Part shown: positions 41,301 through 55,400 of the stretch, piece after piece
How the letters are laid out: each line of letters starts with the position of its first letter
Position numbering within the stretch: position 1 is the first letter of the stretch
Origin: Erythrocercus mccallii
Taxonomy: Eukaryota; Chordata; Aves; Passeriformes; Dicruridae
Direction: 5' to 3'
Assembly (NCBI GenBank): GCA_013397435.1
Contig: VZRG01001488.1
Location: 121,057 to 185,056 of the forward strand
DNA length: 64,000 nt
Notes under the pieces: model-generated
Databases searched by the model: none
Told to the model about the DNA's origin: nothing
The model's input: only the letters and a program-made list of their open reading frames with translations
Position numbers and translations under genes: made by a program

Positions 41301-44300
41301 TTTGGAAACAAAACAAGTATGTGGCATCATAACAAAGCTTGTAACATAGGTTTTAATTAAGTAGAGAAACATTAAGGGTCAACTCTGTTTTGTGAAAAAG
41401 TCTTAGAATTTACAGGAGTCTATTTGTCCCAATGTCTCAGCACTAAATAGTGTGTTATCTCTAAGATGCTTTGAATTTAGAATCATAGAGAGATAAAAAT
41501 ACTGAAGTCTACCAATAAAACAATAAAACTAAGTGTTTAAAAAGTCAGACAGTTAACATAACAATTATGCACTTAACAATTTGCACTTAGAAATCAAAGT
41601 ATGCCCCTTTCTTTTAAATTTTCTTATTAAAATTACTGACAAAGAACATGTATTGACAGCCAATAAAGAAAAACAGTATTTATAAAGAAGAAGATAAAAA
41701 GAGAAGTAGTCTTTCTAGAACAATATATAGGAAAAAAATTACCAATATTCTTTTCACTTTTCATCTTATGTTTAATTTCTTCTTTAAGTGCATATGTTAA
41801 TCACTGCTAAAACAATAAAGATCACTGGACACAGATAATGGGTGTCATGATGTTCAGTGTTACTTTTTCCTTATATTTAAAAAAATTTCTCTCATGAAGT
41901 CGATGCATAACATAAAAAATAATACATATACAGTAATTCAGGAGGTTTTATTTCAAAATTTATGGTATTATAATACATAGAGTATACTATATACTATTAT
42001 AATATAGAGAGTATTAGTTACTTCTCTTTTATCATTATCAGCATTTTGGGATCTGGTTCTCATTTGTTGATTAGTCAGTAAAATCCTGTTCCTGTTTTTA
42101 CTGAACTACTAAAGATTATTACTAAATATTCTTAAGTAAGGAATGTCAACTGAAATGTTTGATATAAAATACTCTCATGTCACTTAAGTTACCATAATCA
42201 AATTTTTTGTGAAAGTCCATCTGATTTTTTACAATTTAAATCTAAAAATACCTGGAAAAATGCTTGCAAACTAAACTCAGTAGTCAATCCTCATTCAAGC
42301 CAGCTGTACCACATTTCTTCTAGAAGTATTTTATATCTGTAATATCCTTATAAATAGAAGGTTACAGCTGTATGCTCAAAAGTTCCTATTCTAAAGGGAT
42401 AAATACAAAACAAAAAGAAAGTAAGACTAAGCTGGAGGATGGCAAACATCACTTGAAGAAAACAAAATAATGGATTTAATAAATTCTTCAGTGTTAACAG
42501 ACTATTAGATGAGGTTTATTCTTGAGGTCAACAAGTAAGTATTAGATGATACTTAAACACAGAGTATGTTGATTTTTTTGTAAAAAGAAAAACTTGAAAC
42601 ACATGTGGCACACAGCCTCAGTTAGGAAGCTGCAAAAGGAGAGCAGGGGATTCAGCACATATTTCATTAACTCAATTTTCAGCTTTGCAGTTCACCTTTA
42701 AAATAAAAGCTTAGATTCTGCTGAAAACAGCAAAATTTGTGGAAAATCCACAGGGAGGCTCCAAATCCTTGGGATTTGTGGATTTTCTGTTTGAACAGAT
42801 TTTTATTGTTCCTGTTGATTGCCCCAACACTCACTCTCAGGCACCAGGCAGCTTGAGTTATGTTATCTGTGGGCATTTAAATAGTACCAGCAGGTAGCTT
42901 AACTTTCCAAACTCTTTTTTCCTCGAAAGTAGAATGCCAAATAACTGTTTGGAGAGACATGAAAATGTAAAAAGAATGATCTGATCAGTTTTGTTAATTT
43001 AACTTGGTTTAGTAATTGCCACTGACTTGTTAGATATATGAAGTTATAAAAATATTTTTATATGGACTGACACCTCTATTTTCATTCTTTTTGTTATTGC
43101 CTGATCACATACTATAGGAAAAATGGCTCTGTCTGGGCTAAATGCCCAGAACATTTGAAGCATCTCATACTGAAACAATAGTAGTCTTTGTTGAACACCA
43201 TCTGCTAGCAGACTTTTTTTTTAATCATTGTGTGTCTGCTAATACAGATGCACTGCACTTCCACAAAAGTGGAATTACATTTAAGCTCAGACTAAATACT
43301 ACTCATGTAAAAAGTGTTTCATTTCACATAATGATTGAGCTGCTGTTATATTGATGCAACACACACAAGATAAGCATGTTAATAATCTGTAACCAGATTA
43401 TTCAGAAATATTTGCTCTTGCTCTTTTGATTTTTACAGTCATCATTCATTCAGTGCCATAAATCTTATCTTTCAGTGATCATTTGTGTTGCGAATTTGTT
43501 ACTATTTCTCATAACGCTGTGTTTCTTCATTAGCTATTATGAGCGAATTGACTTGGCTAACTTACAAATCAGGCAATAAACAGTATATTAATAAAAATCT
43601 GCAGACACTAAATAATTGTTATCTGCAATAAGAAAACAGAAATGCATTAAAAGACTTATAAAAATTAAAATATGGGCAGAAATGAACTCTGTCTTGAAAA
43701 GTACAAGAAAAAAATCTAGGGAAGATAGTTAAAAGTGCAGTTAGTCCATACAAAGAACCATATAGTAGCATGAAACCCACAGACAATGCAAACAAAATTA
43801 AAATCAGCATTGTGGCTATATTCACAGTTCTCTTTAAAAAATCTTGTGAAATTAATATTCTGGTCATACCAGCCCTGGCTGAAGTTCCACTGCAAAAATG
43901 ACATGACAAATGTTAAACTGATTTTTGGAACAGCTATAAAGGGATAGCTCAAAATTTGCAACAAATGATTTTTTAAAGAGCTGCATGAAGAAAATGCAGA
44001 AGATCTACTAGGTTACTTAGTTTATCTGCTTCCTCATTTCAATGAGACACGTACCACATTTTGGTATTCTTAGTATAAATATCTGAAACAATCATTTCCT
44101 TATGTTTCATAATTTGGAAAATATTTCTGATATCCAGTTCAAATATTCTGATTCCCCCTTCCTTTCAGCATCTTGGAACTTCTCTGGTTCTGTTCTTTGA
44201 AAACTCCCATAAGAAATATGCTATTGTACATCCTCAAACATGAGTAGACACTAAAGCTTTAGAAATGACCCTGTGTCCACTGACCAGATATAACTTTATA

Positions 44301-46983
44301 TACACTCAGGCAATCACAAATACAAAATAAAGCATATTAGCTTAACATTAAATTAAAATGCCAATTACAGCTTCTCAAGGTAATTGATCTTGTAGCACCA
44401 CATCAATTCAGCTTTAAGATTTTTGGTAAGCCAAGCCAGAAGGCACTTGGTTAAGACTATATTCAGTTGTATTTCTAAACTGAATGGAATTTAAGAAATA
44501 ATGAAAGTAGCATGGATACTTTAGAAACATAGTTTTTGTTTAGTACTCAAAATGCATTAAAAAATTAAAATGGATAACTGGCTTCTTTTAAAGTATCCTT
44601 ATCCTTTAGTAGGTACAGTTAAAAAGTAATTTATAAAGAAAAGGCTAGACAGCTATCTTCATGATCTTACAAAGTAATTAATATTTCTTGTGCAAAAACC
44701 CAGAAATTTCATAATCAACAGTTCTACAATTTTGGGGGGTTGTGGCCATTGGAAGACAAATCCAGTACCAAAGCAGAATTACATATCTTTTAAATCTCGT
44801 ACTCTGTGAGTAGCTGATTAATATTTTATATAAATGCCTTCCAAAACATACTCCCAAATGAGTTCACTATTTACACCATCACATCCTTAAAATTCTGACT
44901 TCCAACACAAGGTTGCTGTTCATATTTCACATAGTTTAGGTGAGGAAAACAGTTAGTGTTCATTATGTATTAATAAGTAGATTACAGGCCTATAAATGTT
45001 TCTCCAACAAAATATTATAAATAATTTTTAAGTGCCCTGTATAAAATAATCTCCCTTGCATATCTACTCTCAGAAATAATCAAGCAGTCATGAACCACTG
45101 CACATTTTGTTTAAAATAAGTCTTACAAGAACAAAATAAAGATAAATAATAATTTCTACTACTGACATATATTGCAGAACATTTCACAATTAGTAAAACC
45201 AATCTCTTTAATAGCAAATCAAGTAAAACATGAAGAAACTTTCTTGTAACTCATTACTTTCCAAAGAATTTCCCTACTTCAGGATCTTTCTCAACATGGG
45301 ATTTCAATAACAGCCAATATCTTTTTAAGTGATCCACTGAAGCGATTACTATACAAGAAAGCACTAACAGTTAAAACCTGGCAAGTAGGGGTTTTTTGTT
45401 AAACTGTGTATATAACACAAGCCCTTAAAATCCAGTAACAGTTTATTGGATTTTGGTAGGCATAACATGATCAAAGTGTTCCCTAAACCCTGAAAACATG
45501 GAACTATTAATTACAAGTTCAGAACATTTTTAAAGTACATTCCATTTAAAAACTGCACATTGCAAATAAAGAAAAATTGAAATCCACATTTATATAGAAG
45601 CTGCTGTGCTCATGTGTTTATGTCTCACAGCTACATAAATATATCATTCATGCAAGTTGCCTCCATCTGCTCTCAGGTTTTTGGTTTTTTTTAAAACTTG
45701 TTCAGAGCTTCTTATGCAGGCTTTCTTTCCTCAAAAATCTATTTTTTTCCTGATAATGAAACCTGCACTAGGTTGGTGGCTAGTCAGCTCTTTCACGCAC
45801 GCCTTCTGTAGGTACTTAACATAACGTTGTGGAGCTTCGATGCAGGAAAATAACTACCCTCACAAAAGTAACAATGATTTGTCTTGTCCATAACACCTTC
45901 TCTTCTGTGTCAGTGCAACTGCAAGAATCCACCAAACTCTTCTGTTTCACTGTGTTAACAGATAAGAAAAACACCAACCAGATGATTTCTGACATTAAAA
46001 CTTAAAATTAAAAAATACATGAAAAAATTAAAGATCCAATAAATTCAGTGCTAGCATTTATTTTATGTAAAAAAGTCCTTGATACTTATTTGGTTATTCA
46101 TCATAATGAGATATTAATGTGTTTGGCATCAGTTTTGGCTCGTGGCTCATGAGTTTTCCAGTAGATACTCTTGCAACGGTTTTTTTTTGCCTTTCTACCA
46201 GTTATTTTTCTTTTCACACTGCTCTACTATCTTCTTTTTCCTTTTAACAATTCACCCTTATGTAATCTATTGCCAAATACTGTCTTTTGTATATTTGTGT
46301 TATCATTCTTGCAAAAGATTAAGCACTTGTTACAAAGAATGCAGCAACCTTCAAATTACATATTATTGCACAATTTTTGATCTAGTATAAAACATATTAA
46401 AAAAAAGGAGAGAATGGATTAATTTAACATTTCTGACTGGTATATGAGAAATTGAAAAGCCATACTATGTATACTTCTATCAACACTTTTACTAAAATCA
46501 CTTTAAAAGTTAAAAAGAAGGGTTTATTCATCAAGAACAAGTTTTTCCACAACTAATTTAAAAGATGCAAAAGATTGAAACCAGCAGCATCAGAAATGAG
46601 TCCTACTAAAGTACAGCCATGTCTTTCCAGGCTTCATGTCTGCCTACCCATCCCTGACACTAAGTAGATATGTCAGAACCCTATGACAAATGAAAGTAAT
46701 TTCCTTAACATTCATAAGAAAGCAGTAAAATTGCTCTAGTAGGCAGGGCAAAATTAATAAGTACTTCTTATAGGGGAATATTTAACTTTTAGCTACATTT
46801 CACAAAGTACAGCACTAGAAAAAGATGTAGTCTTCTAATGACTTCATTTTCCTGTACCTCATGATATTCAGCATTTTCTACACAAAGGATTTCATACTAA
46901 CAGGGAATGAACACTGCCTTAAAAATTGTGGGTTTAAGTTCCTCTAGAAAGCAAAGCAAGGTAGTGAAGGCTTAGCCAGTAAA

Positions 46984-47033
46984 ATCATATCATATCATAT
47001 CATATCATATCATATCATATCATATCATATCAT
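46984..47033. repeat. (ATCAT)10 pentanucleotide microsatellite
   Basis: Ten uninterrupted ATCAT units, followed by AGAAATACC. Purity suggests it is young or actively mutating. Confidence 0.95.
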
Positions 47034-49464
47034 AGAAATACCACTAAAATACAGCATCAGATTTATCCAAAAAAACAACAAACTAGAAAATTAATTCATC
47101 TGGAGAGAGGCATAAGTAGTAACTGGATCCACTCCCCTGGCAGTATATGGTAACGTGCTACCTTCAGGCTAAGTAGTCTGCAGAAATCAAGCAGTTCACA
47201 ACTCTCCAGAAATACAGTCTAGAGCATTTAGGAAAGAAGAGACAAGTGAATATGTAATTCTTAAACCTAAGTTTCAAAGTTGCCTCCTTAAAACAGAAAA
47301 TTACTATTGTATTTTTAAGGTAATGGAATTTGCTGCTTCTGGAGAGGACTCATGGTTTGAAATTACAGAAGTATAACAGAAATGTATTAGATTTGAGAGA
47401 AGAAAAAGGAATACAAAATGAAATTGACCCTAAGTAATGATTAAAGTATTGTCTTCCTTTACATTACAAAGGGCAACATAGGAAAGAAGAAAATAATGTC
47501 AGTTCTTGCTTTTTTTCTTCACAAGAGTGTACTAATTGGTATCACAGAAGCATACAGAGTCTGCCTTGGGTATAGGTAATAGAAACAACTAGCTCAAAAT
47601 GCTACCCTGACATTCAGTAATTTGAATATGGCAACACCACATGTTCACTCTTGATTACATTTCCAATTTCTCCAACAGGAGATCAAGATCACACAACTGT
47701 GTAAGACTGTGTGCTTAACACAGGATCTAGCTTGAAATGGCATAAATACAGTTACATATGGTGGCATTGATAGCCTCACTGTTAATAATCCTCAAGATTA
47801 CAAACAGTGATGGAGAACAAATTACATTTTTTTAAAAAAACCCAATCTTGCTGAGTGCTTCAAGATGAGCAGGAATATTAAGCATAATTTTAAAAATCAT
47901 TATCAAGAGACCATCTTCCAAATGAGCAACACCATCAAGTGGCAACAAAGAAAGAATGGCCATTCATAATTTTTACACACTTATTTTGATAAAATTAGGC
48001 ATAATCTACCACCAGGTTGGATTTATTTATATGCACATTAAAAAATCCACTTTTTTTCTCTCTCCAATTTTAATTGCCAAATGTCTTTAAAAATGAAGAC
48101 AATAACTAAATGAATAAAAATACTTATTTATACATAGTAGGATATGTAAATGGAAAAAAACAACCCTGCAGTTCAAGTGCACATAATGCAAGAATATTTC
48201 AGAGGTCAAATTTAGTGCAGTGTCTACATCGCATTTTAAAAAGTTAATGTTGGAACAATAACTGAATGCGGGTCATGGTGTTAGTCTGGATGAAGCTACT
48301 TCTGGGACAACTGGCAATCTTGCATTCCATGTCAGTGCAAACCAAACTGGCTTATGCAGGCAAGGAATGGCTTTAGGAGCTCTTTAGAAAAAAAAATTAA
48401 TCCGGTTGAGAGGGAAAAAATAGTGATTTTGAAATAGTCTGCACAGCAGACCACTGAACATTATTTTTAAGAATGAAGACACAACATTTTAGAGATTGGT
48501 AAATACATACAAAATATGTCTAAGTTGCAGTAGGAGTGGAAATCCACTTGGGGAATGCAGTAATAATTTTGTTTGTGAAACAATCAGTTACAACAGTTAG
48601 CTAACAGCTTGATATCTCATCAGACTGGCTAGCAGCCAGGAGAATAAAAAGAGCATATATATTCCCTCATACATACCCAAAACCTGCAAAGGTGTACATA
48701 TTAAGTGATGGGCCGAGGAGGATAAAGGACAAAACTAATAATTCATTAAACAGTACTTCTTAGCTGAATAGTTTTTGGTATTGAAGATGCACAGATTCCA
48801 TAAAGTATTTTGAGATTACTGCTACACACGTATTTTTTGTCACGTTTCAGGCCTTTATTTGGGTGGATTTTGTATTGTTTTAATTTTGGGTGGGTATAGG
48901 TACCAAATATTTGTTCTTGAAAAATTCCCAACTCATGACACCACGTGAAGATAAGATTTACTACTTGGTGCCTTATTTGTTTTGAACTCAAAACCTAAAA
49001 CTTAGACTGAGTTGAACTGGTATTACATATTTAATATTTTCAAGTATAGAAACAACCAAAGAAATAACTTGTTCTTCTGCAGTTCCTGTAATTGGAAACT
49101 TCTGGCTGGTCATGTTCCTTTGCATGACTGTTAGATTAACTTAGTATCGCGCAGCTTTTTCATGCTATTTTTCAATATAGATGAACAGGAATTATATGCA
49201 AAGAACCTCAAGTCAAAAACCTAAAACACAGCAAGCTAAGCTTTATAAAAATGCTGGTCTTGAAATGAGTGCAAAAACATGTGATAAAACAGTGAATGTT
49301 AACCGCCTCAAGACATTGCTCACTCAGACTCTCTCTCTTCAGACAGTGTTAGCAGTCTTTTTCTGACCACACCTGTCCCACAGGAGTCTCCAGCAGGGTA
49401 GTGATGTTATGTTTTAGTCTCAATTCATGAAAAGAAAAAAGCACCCTTTCATCTGCTTGGGGGG

Positions 49465-49474
49465 TATATAAAAG
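49465..49474 (+). promoter_or_regulatory. consensus TATA box outside any recognised gene
   Basis: TATATAAAAG preceded directly by six G (GGGGGG) matches the TATA consensus with its G/C flank. It lies in a CWC27 intron, on the opposite strand. No coding frame follows within 150 bp and no LTR ends were recognised around it, so a function is not established. Confidence 0.3.
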
Positions 49475-50951
49475 ACATTTCCAGCACACATAGTGAGTTT
49501 TCATTAAAATGCATCCCTTTCCTCTAACTTAATTTCCTTAAGATACCTCCAAACTCCTTCTTGCACCTCCGTTCTGTGCTACATGTTTATGTATTTCATA
49601 AGAAGTTCTAAGACCTGGGCAGTGTTTTGTCTGTCTCCAGTTTCAGTCTTAACAAGCCTCTCCTCTTACCACACAACCCAGAGCCTAGCCTTTTGAATTC
49701 AATGAGTCAGCAGCTTTTACCTTCCACTGAAATGTTTGCAGAGCATGCTATGTCTCCACCAAAAGGTGAACTGTGCGCATTGCATGTAGGAACAACTATC
49801 AGAATTTAGAAAAACAGGTAAATAGTGCCTTATCTACTTCCATTTAAGCTCACTAAATATTTAAAGCAATTTTGTGAATCTTGTTCTAAGTTTTAGAATT
49901 CACACTACTACAGCTGTACTGTTGCTAATTTTTAACTTGCTGCCAGTGTATAAACTAGTGATAAACCATGCACAAAATCTGCCAACTTTAAGTAGAGTCA
50001 ACAGCTAGCACCAAAGGAGAGAATATTTAGAGATGTTGTCTACAAAACAAAACCCCAAACAAAAAAAGTACAAAACTATTGTTAATAAGGCACTGAGAGG
50101 AAAATCAGAAATGATAATGGAAGTTCTGATAAAAATAGGTTAGGGAGTATTATATGACCTTCTAGCCATTGATACTGCATCCAACACAAAGTATTTCAGA
50201 CTTCACTATGAGATGAAGGTTAGTCGGTTTTTGAATTGAGAACAACTGCCTAGAGACCACTGACCACAAACTAAAAGAGAAAATAAGAGCTAACTGGCTC
50301 AAAAGCATATGAAAACAGTGTGATATTTGAGCTGGTTCTCCAACACTGATTAAAATTATAGAAGGATTGTAGAATTATTACAGAATTGAGAACACTAGAA
50401 TGCAAATAAATAGTCATTGAAAATCCTTAAAGACGTAAGTTAGTTGGCCCCAAATCACAATTCTGCAACATATAAAAAGGACAACACTGGTAGGAACCCC
50501 GTCCTGGTTCACTGGGAAACTGAATGCAGCAACTCAAATTGAAAAACACCATGTGCAATGAGGGATATGAACACATAAATACGAAAACAGCTCTCTGTGT
50601 GTGGCAAAAATCAGAATCATGCTACGCAAAAATGGCACACAATTTTTCAGTCCATCAGTTGTAAAGGAAGTTGTTAGAATTCATATAATGGAACAATAAA
50701 TACATTTTAATCTGTCAACTTCTATTTAAATTTCCAAAAGGATTAGCTGAGTGACTCTGTCTTCTCATCTTTTGATTTATCATATTAAAATTAGAAGTCT
50801 GAGAATATGCCAATCTTTGCAAAGTGATTTAGGATTACCTACCAGTTCTACTGGCCAACTGCCTTGATGAGAAAATGAGAAAAAAAATAGAAGAGAAAAA
50901 CAAGGGTATTTTGTAAAAGTAAGTGATAAATTTTCAATTATTAGAGTGCTG

Positions 50952-51485
50952 ACTGGTGCTGTCAGTGAACTTGCTGAGGGTGCCCTTGATCCCAATGCCC
51001 ATGTCCCTGACAAAGATGTTGAGCAGTATCAGCCCCAGCACTGACTCCTGAGGGACACCACTCATCACTGGTCTCCACAGGGACCATCAGACCTTGACCA
51101 CAACTCTTTGTGGCTGGCCATCCAGCCAGTTCTTTATCTAACCAGTGGCCCATCCCTAATCTCCGTCTCTCCAGTTTAGAGATGAGGATGTCATGTGGGA
51201 CAGTGTCAAACACTTTGCATAAGTCCAGTAGGGGATGTCAGTAGCTCTGCCCTGTCCACCAGTGCTGTCACCCTGATGGAAGGTCACCAGATCTGTCAGG
51301 CACGATTTGCCATTAGTTGGCTGTTACCAATCACCCCTTTGTTTCCATGTGCCTTAGCAGAGTTTCCAAGAGAAGCTGCTCCAGGATCTTGCCTGGCACA
51401 GGGGTGAAACTGATTGGCCTATACTTCCTTGGGTCTTCCACTTCCCCTTTTAAAATAAACTTTTTTCCAGTTATCTGGAACTTCA
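50952..51485 (-). pseudogene. CR1 LINE fragment with broken reverse transcriptase sequence
   Basis: On the minus strand one frame reads FDTVPHDILISKLERRRLG followed by WLDKELAGWPATKS, a recognisable part of CR1 reverse transcriptase between the fingers/palm region and the active site. Upstream on that strand (51214-51485) the DNA still matches CR1 but frames are broken. At the other end the catalytic FADD-type motif reads FTDS in a shifted frame near 50955-50975, and the element stops there. The 3' part of the reverse transcriptase frame and the 3' tail are absent, so it is an inactive internal fragment. Confidence 0.88.
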
Positions 51486-51814
51486 AAGAGCACAACATTT
51501 TCTATTCTGTCTTTCCAGGAGAAAACAATTAAGAAGACAGACAGTATAAGTGTACAAATAAAGTAAGAGGAAATAATACTGAGACATCAGGACTTCACAT
51601 TAGCAGAGAAAAGCAAAAAGACAGTTGCTGGCAGCAAATGGGGCACAAATCTTTCACAGAAGGTATACCTACTCATGAAAACAAACTGCCAAAAAAGAAG
51701 TGTATTCTCCACATTTTCTTGTCTTCATATCATGATACCCACTTCTTCAAAACATATTCTGGAATTGATCACAACTTCTGCCTTCAAAAGACATGGATTA
51801 GTAGGCTTATGAAA

Positions 51815-51890
51815 AGGGTAAGTGGAACAAACCATGGTATAAGGAAGGTCAGACTAGATGATCTAATAGGTCCAAAAATCCATGCCTTTT
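51815..51890 (+). mobile_element. short ancient CR1-like 3' end
   Basis: GGAAGGTCAGACTAGATGAT followed by CTAATAGGTCC matches the end of old amniote CR1 elements (GGGTTGGACTAGATGACCT..GAGGTCC). It is short and diverged, and the family is uncertain. Confidence 0.55.
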
Positions 51891-52397
51891 TGCATTACTA
51901 GTTTACATGATGAGAAAAAGGAAATATTCACGTTTCCGTATCTTTAGTCAAAATAAACATACCTCCTTGCCAAGCATTCAAAAATCTGTAGTGCCCAAAG
52001 TTAACTAAGATTTGTAAAATAGAACACAGACTTCTATATAAAAAGAAATGAGCAAATCATAGATATCTGAACAAAGTTTCCATCACATACTATCTCTTTG
52101 GACAATCATTAGTATAAAGGTGACAGAATCAAGCAGGATTTACTAACTCACAGAGAGAGAGCATGGTTTGCTTGAACATTGTAATTTTGGATATTGATCA
52201 ACAAAAAAATTCAAAAGGAAAATATGGTGAAAATTCTTTGAATATGCTGTACTTTCCAAAGTTTGAATACTATTAGACTATTTAAGCTCAAGTATTCAGA
52301 CAAATTTAATAAACACCATGGTTACTTGAGTTAATGTCAGAAACATGAAGACCTACAAGGAAATACTCTCTTCCCAGTCTCTTCCAAGCTCTGCGTT

Positions 52398-52440
52398 ATC
52401 TATGAAGGATCAAATGAAGGATTTGATCTATGAAGGATCA
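52398..52440. repeat. short tandem duplication with 28-bp period
   Basis: ATCTATGAAGGATCA occurs at 52398-52412 and again at 52426-52440. Between them GATCAAAT-GAAGG-ATTTGATC (52408-52428) forms an 8-bp perfect stem. Confidence 0.8.
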
Positions 52441-55400
52441 TCTTATTCCTGACCTACACATTTTATAAATGCAGAGCTAACTTTTTTTCAGAGAACTCAC
52501 TGAATCTTTTTAATAGAGAGATAAAAATCCTTCTATATTCTTCTGCACAAATCTGACATACTTGATGGAAAAAATATTCCTGTGTGTAATCATACCTCTG
52601 ATACAAAGAGGACTGCTAGACATCTCTGAAAATACATGATGCCTCAATACATTGGGTCTGTAAAGGAGCTTGCCTGATCTAAGGTCCCTGTACTCAGCTG
52701 TACAACACAAACTGCAAAACTCCGTTTATCTAGACTAACAGACTAGAGCCCCAAAACAGACCCTTTCATTAAGATAAAGTATGCATGAGCTGAAATACTT
52801 CTTGATTAAGCATAACCAGTTTTGCACTTCTTTTCAGTCATAAGTTCAGATCAATTAAGACAGATCATGAAGTACCACAGGTTATCATAAGCAAACAGCA
52901 TTTAACATGAGCACTTCATACATGAATGTCAAATACTTCTCTTGATATAAGACCAATCTGTAGTACAAAGCTTAGCTGCCTGTTAATTTTTGCTTCCTTT
53001 TGAAAGCCAATCTATCACCCGAAAATCTGCTAGGTATCAAATTATGAAGCACTGTAACATGTACACAGACAAGTGAAAAATACAGAGGCATTTAAGCTAA
53101 AAATAGGTTGAATTTTTAAACTGTTATTTAATCCAATGCAGTTTTAATTTATGTCCCTGAAGTTATTTGCAAACCCTAATCTCAGCCAAATTCAGGAACC
53201 ACTAAATCCACAAACTGAATGATTTTGCTATTCTAATTTATTGTATTTGCAAAGCAAAACATAAAACATCATTTATCGAAATTAATTCAATTGTCTATAA
53301 TCAACAACCATGTGTGGAGTCCTTTCTCAGGTGTTTTTTAAAAGCTAAGAGCATGAGATGAAGTTAAAGACTTCAGCAATGCAGTGCACATTGTCAAAAG
53401 CCACTTTTTTTACATCAAGAGGTTCAAGTACTCTACTCCACCAAAAAAGGCAAAAACCCCTCAAAAAGCAGAGTGGAATCTTCTCTTAGAATCACAGTGT
53501 GATCTCAGACAGCAATCATTGTACAACTATAGTTATTGACCTTTCTAAGTAACAGTATTAAAATACCCCCACCCTCCTGAGGAAGGGGACGCCTAACTAC
53601 CTCTGGAAGAAGCAGAAGTTCTCACTGAGAGTTCGCATCCTGTGTGTCACAGCAGAGCTGCTGCTGAGCTCCTGTTCTCTACTTGCTTCCCATGGAGCTC
53701 AAAGCTTAACTTGGCAGCTCTGAAAGTTCTCACTGTAAATGATTCAAACTGTTTACCATCACATCCTCCCACACACATGCAAAAAACTACAATGTCAAAA
53801 ATCATAGATATTTTTTAAAAAACACAAAAATCATGGAATCCACCACTCTTATGACAGCCATGATAAAAATGCAGTTTTAGTGATGGGTTGGCAAACAGTT
53901 TATGTAACCTGAGACTCTTCCATGGAGAGTGAGTTAGAGGGTACTGTATCATTCATTTCAATTATAGATTTTTTTTTTCCTCTTCTATACAATTAGAAGC
54001 ATTTAAAGCCTGAAAAAAGCATTGGGGGCACATGAATTCTATTTTGGCATATTTTGCAAGAAATCAGTTTGAAACAAATTAGGCTTTAAAATTCCTGCCA
54101 TTAAAAAAATAAAGCTTGGAAATCAAAACACTTGAAATATTTAGAATCTGTGGTAGCATATACTGAAAATCGCAGATCAGTCCAAGCAATGGATAATAAC
54201 TTATCCCAAACTGGAGAGGACAAAAGAAAGAAAAAAACCCCAATCTAAATTGGGACAATCCTCAACCTGACATCAGAGTAGATCAGACAGAAAAATTAAA
54301 TAAGAAAGAGAAAAACCTAGGAGAGAAATAAACCATGCAGATTTGAAAAACGGAATAACAAGATCTTACACTGGCAAATTACTACAGCAGTATATATGCC
54401 ACAGAAAAGAAAACATAACTTTAAAGTAACCAGTAATTTCTTTAGCTTTCTTTCAAAAACTTTCAGGGAGAGAGGCAAATCAACTTAAGAAAAGTTGCTC
54501 TTTTTCAGTTTATGCCGAGTCTACCCGAATCTAACAACGTAAGCAGAAATAATACCATCTAAGGCCTTGAAAACACATTTGAGGAAGAGAAAGAATATGA
54601 TCATGTATTCCAATTTGTCACGTAAGTTCCCAAGGAAATAGTAGGATGAAAATTGCTATTCTGCATTAGGCTGTTCTCCTCACTATTGAGAGAATGGTAC
54701 TAGTGAAAGAAATGGTAAAACGTTGACTGTACAAGTGTGACTGATGCACTCTTTCATTCATATTGAGATAGGAAATGGTTATTGGCAACACGCCGGTAAA
54801 GAATATAAGGAGTCAGATTCTTACAAGTATGCACCTCAAATTCTAAAGGCAATAAGGACATAATTTTTAAAATAACTGAGATACATTATTCACACATCCA
54901 CTTTTCTTCCTTTAAGACACTGAGGTCTCTTGTCTTTCATAGGACACACTATTGTACCTTACTACTACAAGACTGGCAGACATAGAAGGAGAGAAATCCA
55001 CTCACATGATGTTAAATTTGGGGTTCTAGTAACAAAAAACCCTGGATTTTCTTTTCCAGGGTGAGTGCTGCAATTGTACCAATTCTACATAAATCACATT
55101 ATTTCATAATTTTTAAAGAATATTTTCTACTGGAGAATCCCAGTCCACATTTCTCATTCACAATTAAGTAACAAGTCTACCTGTAACTAACAAATAGAAT
55201 AACTTAATGGAAAGGAAAATATCAAAATACAGGAAAATACTGAATGTGTTATAATACATTTGGACAGCTGAAAACTAACACTTGATATTCTACAGAAACC
55301 ATTTGGGATTTAGCAGCATGCATAGACGAAGTTCTCATGAACAGCCCAGCTGTAGTTGGCTGACACTGAAAACAAAAGGTATCGCACTACTGTTCACTCC

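Noticed and set aside
41478..41500. TTAGAATCATAGAGAG resembling an antisense CR1 terminus
   Set aside because: The GGTTGGAAGGGACC-type sequence that should follow is absent.
42727..42792. GAAAATCCACA and TGTGGATTTTC inverted repeat
   Set aside because: Eleven-bp arms in AT-rich DNA with no other support are expected by chance in a window this size.
46984..47033. Regular repeats resembling a CRISPR array
   Set aside because: The unit is 5 bp with no spacers; it is a microsatellite in a vertebrate genome.
55030..55065. CCCTGGATTTTCTTTTCCAGGG hairpin beside a TTTTCCAGGGTGAGT splice-like motif
   Set aside because: A 7-bp stem and adjacent acceptor and donor with no exon between them carry no evidence of function.
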